A stretch of DNA of 6,172 bases from the NCBI GenBank assembly GCA_013372875.1, contig JABXIW010000185.1, positions 1-6,172 on the forward strand, given 5' to 3'. Source of the DNA: Gammaproteobacteria bacterium (GTDB lineage: Bacteria; Pseudomonadota; Gammaproteobacteria; Enterobacterales; Kangiellaceae). Within the stretch, counting starts at the first letter, position 1. The number at the start of each line of letters is the position of its first letter. A program made the position numbers and the translations under genes. This document shows, piece by piece, positions 4,770 to 6,172 of this stretch. The notes under the pieces were generated by a model that saw only the letters and a program-made list of their open reading frames with translations, was not told the origin of the DNA and did not search any database.

Positions 4770-6172
4770 TTAAACCAAACCTTGCTCCTTCGCCATTTGA
4801 TTGGCAATGCCCGGCGCTTTCAAAATACTAGGTAGCAAAATGAAAGATACAGGAACTGCGGTAATCACAATGAAGGATTGCAGCGCAGTGATGCCGCCAG
4901 AACCCATAGAAATCAGCGCGATAGCCACAACGCCCATCATCAATCCCCAAAACGAGCGAATCACTGCGTTTGGCTCGGCAGAACCTGTCATTACCACACT
5001 GATGGTGTAGGTCATCGAGTCACCAGTCGTAACGATGAAGGTGGTGGTCAAAATCAAGAACAGCACCGAAATGATCATTGGAAATGGCAGTTCACCAGTG
5101 ATTGCAAGCAATACGGCTGGAAGGTTGAAGCCTTCGAAAGCCGAAGAGATCAATCCCGGATTAGCGAGCTCGAATGCTAAACCGCTACCGCCCACGATGC
5201 TGAACCAAAAACAGGTGATCAGCGGTGCAGCAATACTGATGGACAAAATCAATTGGCGAATGGTACGGCCACGCGAAATACGCGCGATGAAGATTGCCAT
5301 CATTGGTCCGTAACCAATAAACCAACCCCAGAAGAACACTGTCCACCAGCTTAACCAGCCAGTGTCACCGCGATAAAGCGCCATCGGGAAGAAGTTATCC
5401 ACCATGCGGCCTACGCCTTGCACATAGCCATCAATAATAAAGCTTGTTGGGCCAAAGAACAGGATGTAACCGATCAGCAGTACCGACAGGATGATGTTGT
5501 AACGGCTCACAAGTTGGATGCCTTTGCTTACGCCACTTAGCGCCGAAAGCGTGTACATCACGATGGCAGCGACAATCACCATGCTTTGGGTGATGAAGTT
5601 ATCTGGGAAACCAAATAATGAGTTCAGCGCGTAGCTGATTTGCAAACCAAGAAAGCCAATAGGGCCGATAGTACCAGCGGCAACGGCGATGATGCTGCAC
5701 GCATCCGCCAGGTTACCAATCCAACCATGAATCGCTTTGTCGCCAAAGATTGGGTAAAGCAACGTGCGTGGTTTAAGTGGCAAGCCTTTGTCGTAGTGCA
5801 GGTGCATCAAGATGATGGATGAAAGGCAACCGAGAATCGCCCAAGCCAAAAATCCCCAATGCATAAACGACTGAGATAACGCATTGATTGCAGAGGTTTT
5901 TGGTGAAGCTTCACCATACAAAGGTGGCGCTGTAACAAAGTGAGCAATTGGCTCGGCAGCAGCCCAAAAAACACCACCACCAGCGAGTAGGGTGCACAGT
6001 ACAATCGACAGCCATTTAAATGTGTCGATGTCTGGTTTCGCTAAGCCGCCCAAACGTACATACCCTGTACGACCAAACGCGAGAGCCAAACCGATAAGGA
6101 AATTGAGAAGAAGCAATACTTGCCAGTAAGCTCCGAAATATTTTGTCGCAAACCCAAAGCCTGCGTTAACCA
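4770..6172 (-). CDS. BCCT-family (betaine/carnitine/choline) transporter, N-terminus off window
   Basis: This is an inner-membrane secondary transporter of the BCCT family. The visible 466 codons stay open to the right edge; by comparison with about 500-residue relatives, the first membrane segment and start codon are missing. Many hydrophobic segments are seen. Family landmarks, numbered from the first full visible codon, are VFWAAAEPIAHF (about 67-78), HWGFLAWAIL (104-113), the GLPLKPRTLLYPIFGD loop (129-144), WWTVFFWGWFIGYGP with the hallmark IARISRGRTIR (275-305), and VTTGDS (about 380-385), equivalent to the sodium-site VTSxDS of BetP. Compared with BetP, the GMGIG glycine stretch reads LLAGG, Tyr197 is Leu, Trp374 is Phe and Trp377 is Tyr, so the substrate may not be glycine betaine. 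The gene is convergent with the regulator and shares its terminator. A link to the import operon is possible but not shown. Confidence 0.92.
   Translation of the reverse strand, partial: VNAGFGFATKYFGAYWQVLLLLNFLIGLALAFGRTGYVRLGGLAKPDIDTFKWLSIVLCTLLAGGGVFWAAAEPIAHFVTAPPLYGEASPKTSAINALSQSFMHWGFLAWAILGCLSSIILMHLHYDKGLPLKPRTLLYPIFGDKAIHGWIGNLADACSIIAVAAGTIGPIGFLGLQISYALNSLFGFPDNFITQSMVIVAAIVMYTLSALSGVSKGIQLVSRYNIILSVLLIGYILFFGPTSFIIDGYVQGVGRMVDNFFPMALYRGDTGWLSWWTVFFWGWFIGYGPMMAIFIARISRGRTIRQLILSISIAAPLITCFWFSIVGGSGLAFELANPGLISSAFEGFNLPAVLLAITGELPFPMIISVLFLILTTTFIVTTGDSMTYTISVVMTGSAEPNAVIRSFWGLMMGVVAIALISMGSGGITALQSFIVITAVPVSFILLPSILKAPGIANQMAKEQGLV

Noticed and set aside
6114..6116. TTG as a possible start codon of the BCCT gene
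   Set aside because: The frame stays open through 18 more codons to the window edge and those residues continue the BCCT family pattern, so the true start lies outside.

Overview
The window reads as a chromosomal segment of a gammaproteobacterium, most likely Vibrio or a close relative. This is inferred from protein style, moderate base composition and tightly packed operons; no marker gene is present to fix the species. It holds seven protein genes, five complete and one cut at each end, and no RNA gene, insertion sequence or CRISPR array.

Left part (1-3762, all on the minus strand): one operon read from right to left. In order it encodes a periplasmic solute-binding protein, a small cytoplasmic alkaline-phosphatase-superfamily (nucleotide pyrophosphatase/phosphodiesterase-like) hydrolase, two ABC permeases, and the start of the ABC ATPase, which runs off the left edge. 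The genes are joined by a 30-nt gap, a 4-nt ATGA overlap, a 3-nt gap and a 1-nt TAATG overlap. The layout resembles the 2-aminoethylphosphonate importer PhnSTUV, but the second gene is a metal-dependent hydrolase, and no PhnW/PhnX-type degradation enzyme is visible.

Middle (3763-3971): a 209-nt divergent control region. A 13-bp sequence, TGGACTAGGTCAG, occurs twice and perfectly, once just upstream of the Shine-Dalgarno of the binding-protein gene and once one base before the regulator start codon. It resembles the TGGTnTAGACCA operators of HutC-type GntR regulators.

Right part: a GntR/UTRA regulator recognisable as PhnR-like (3972-4700, plus strand), then a bidirectional terminator, then a convergent BCCT-family transporter (4770 to the right edge, minus strand, N-terminus missing). 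The BCCT protein has substitutions in residues that form the betaine-binding aromatic box of BetP.

Working model (inference): the regulator senses a small organophosphorus compound and controls its own gene and the import operon. The ABC system imports the compound and the cytoplasmic hydrolase cleaves it, releasing phosphate, an alcohol/amine or another fragment. The BCCT protein may import a related quaternary amine or may be unrelated. The most interesting points are the hydrolase built into the transporter operon, its serine at the usual threonine nucleophile position, and the paired operator-like boxes.
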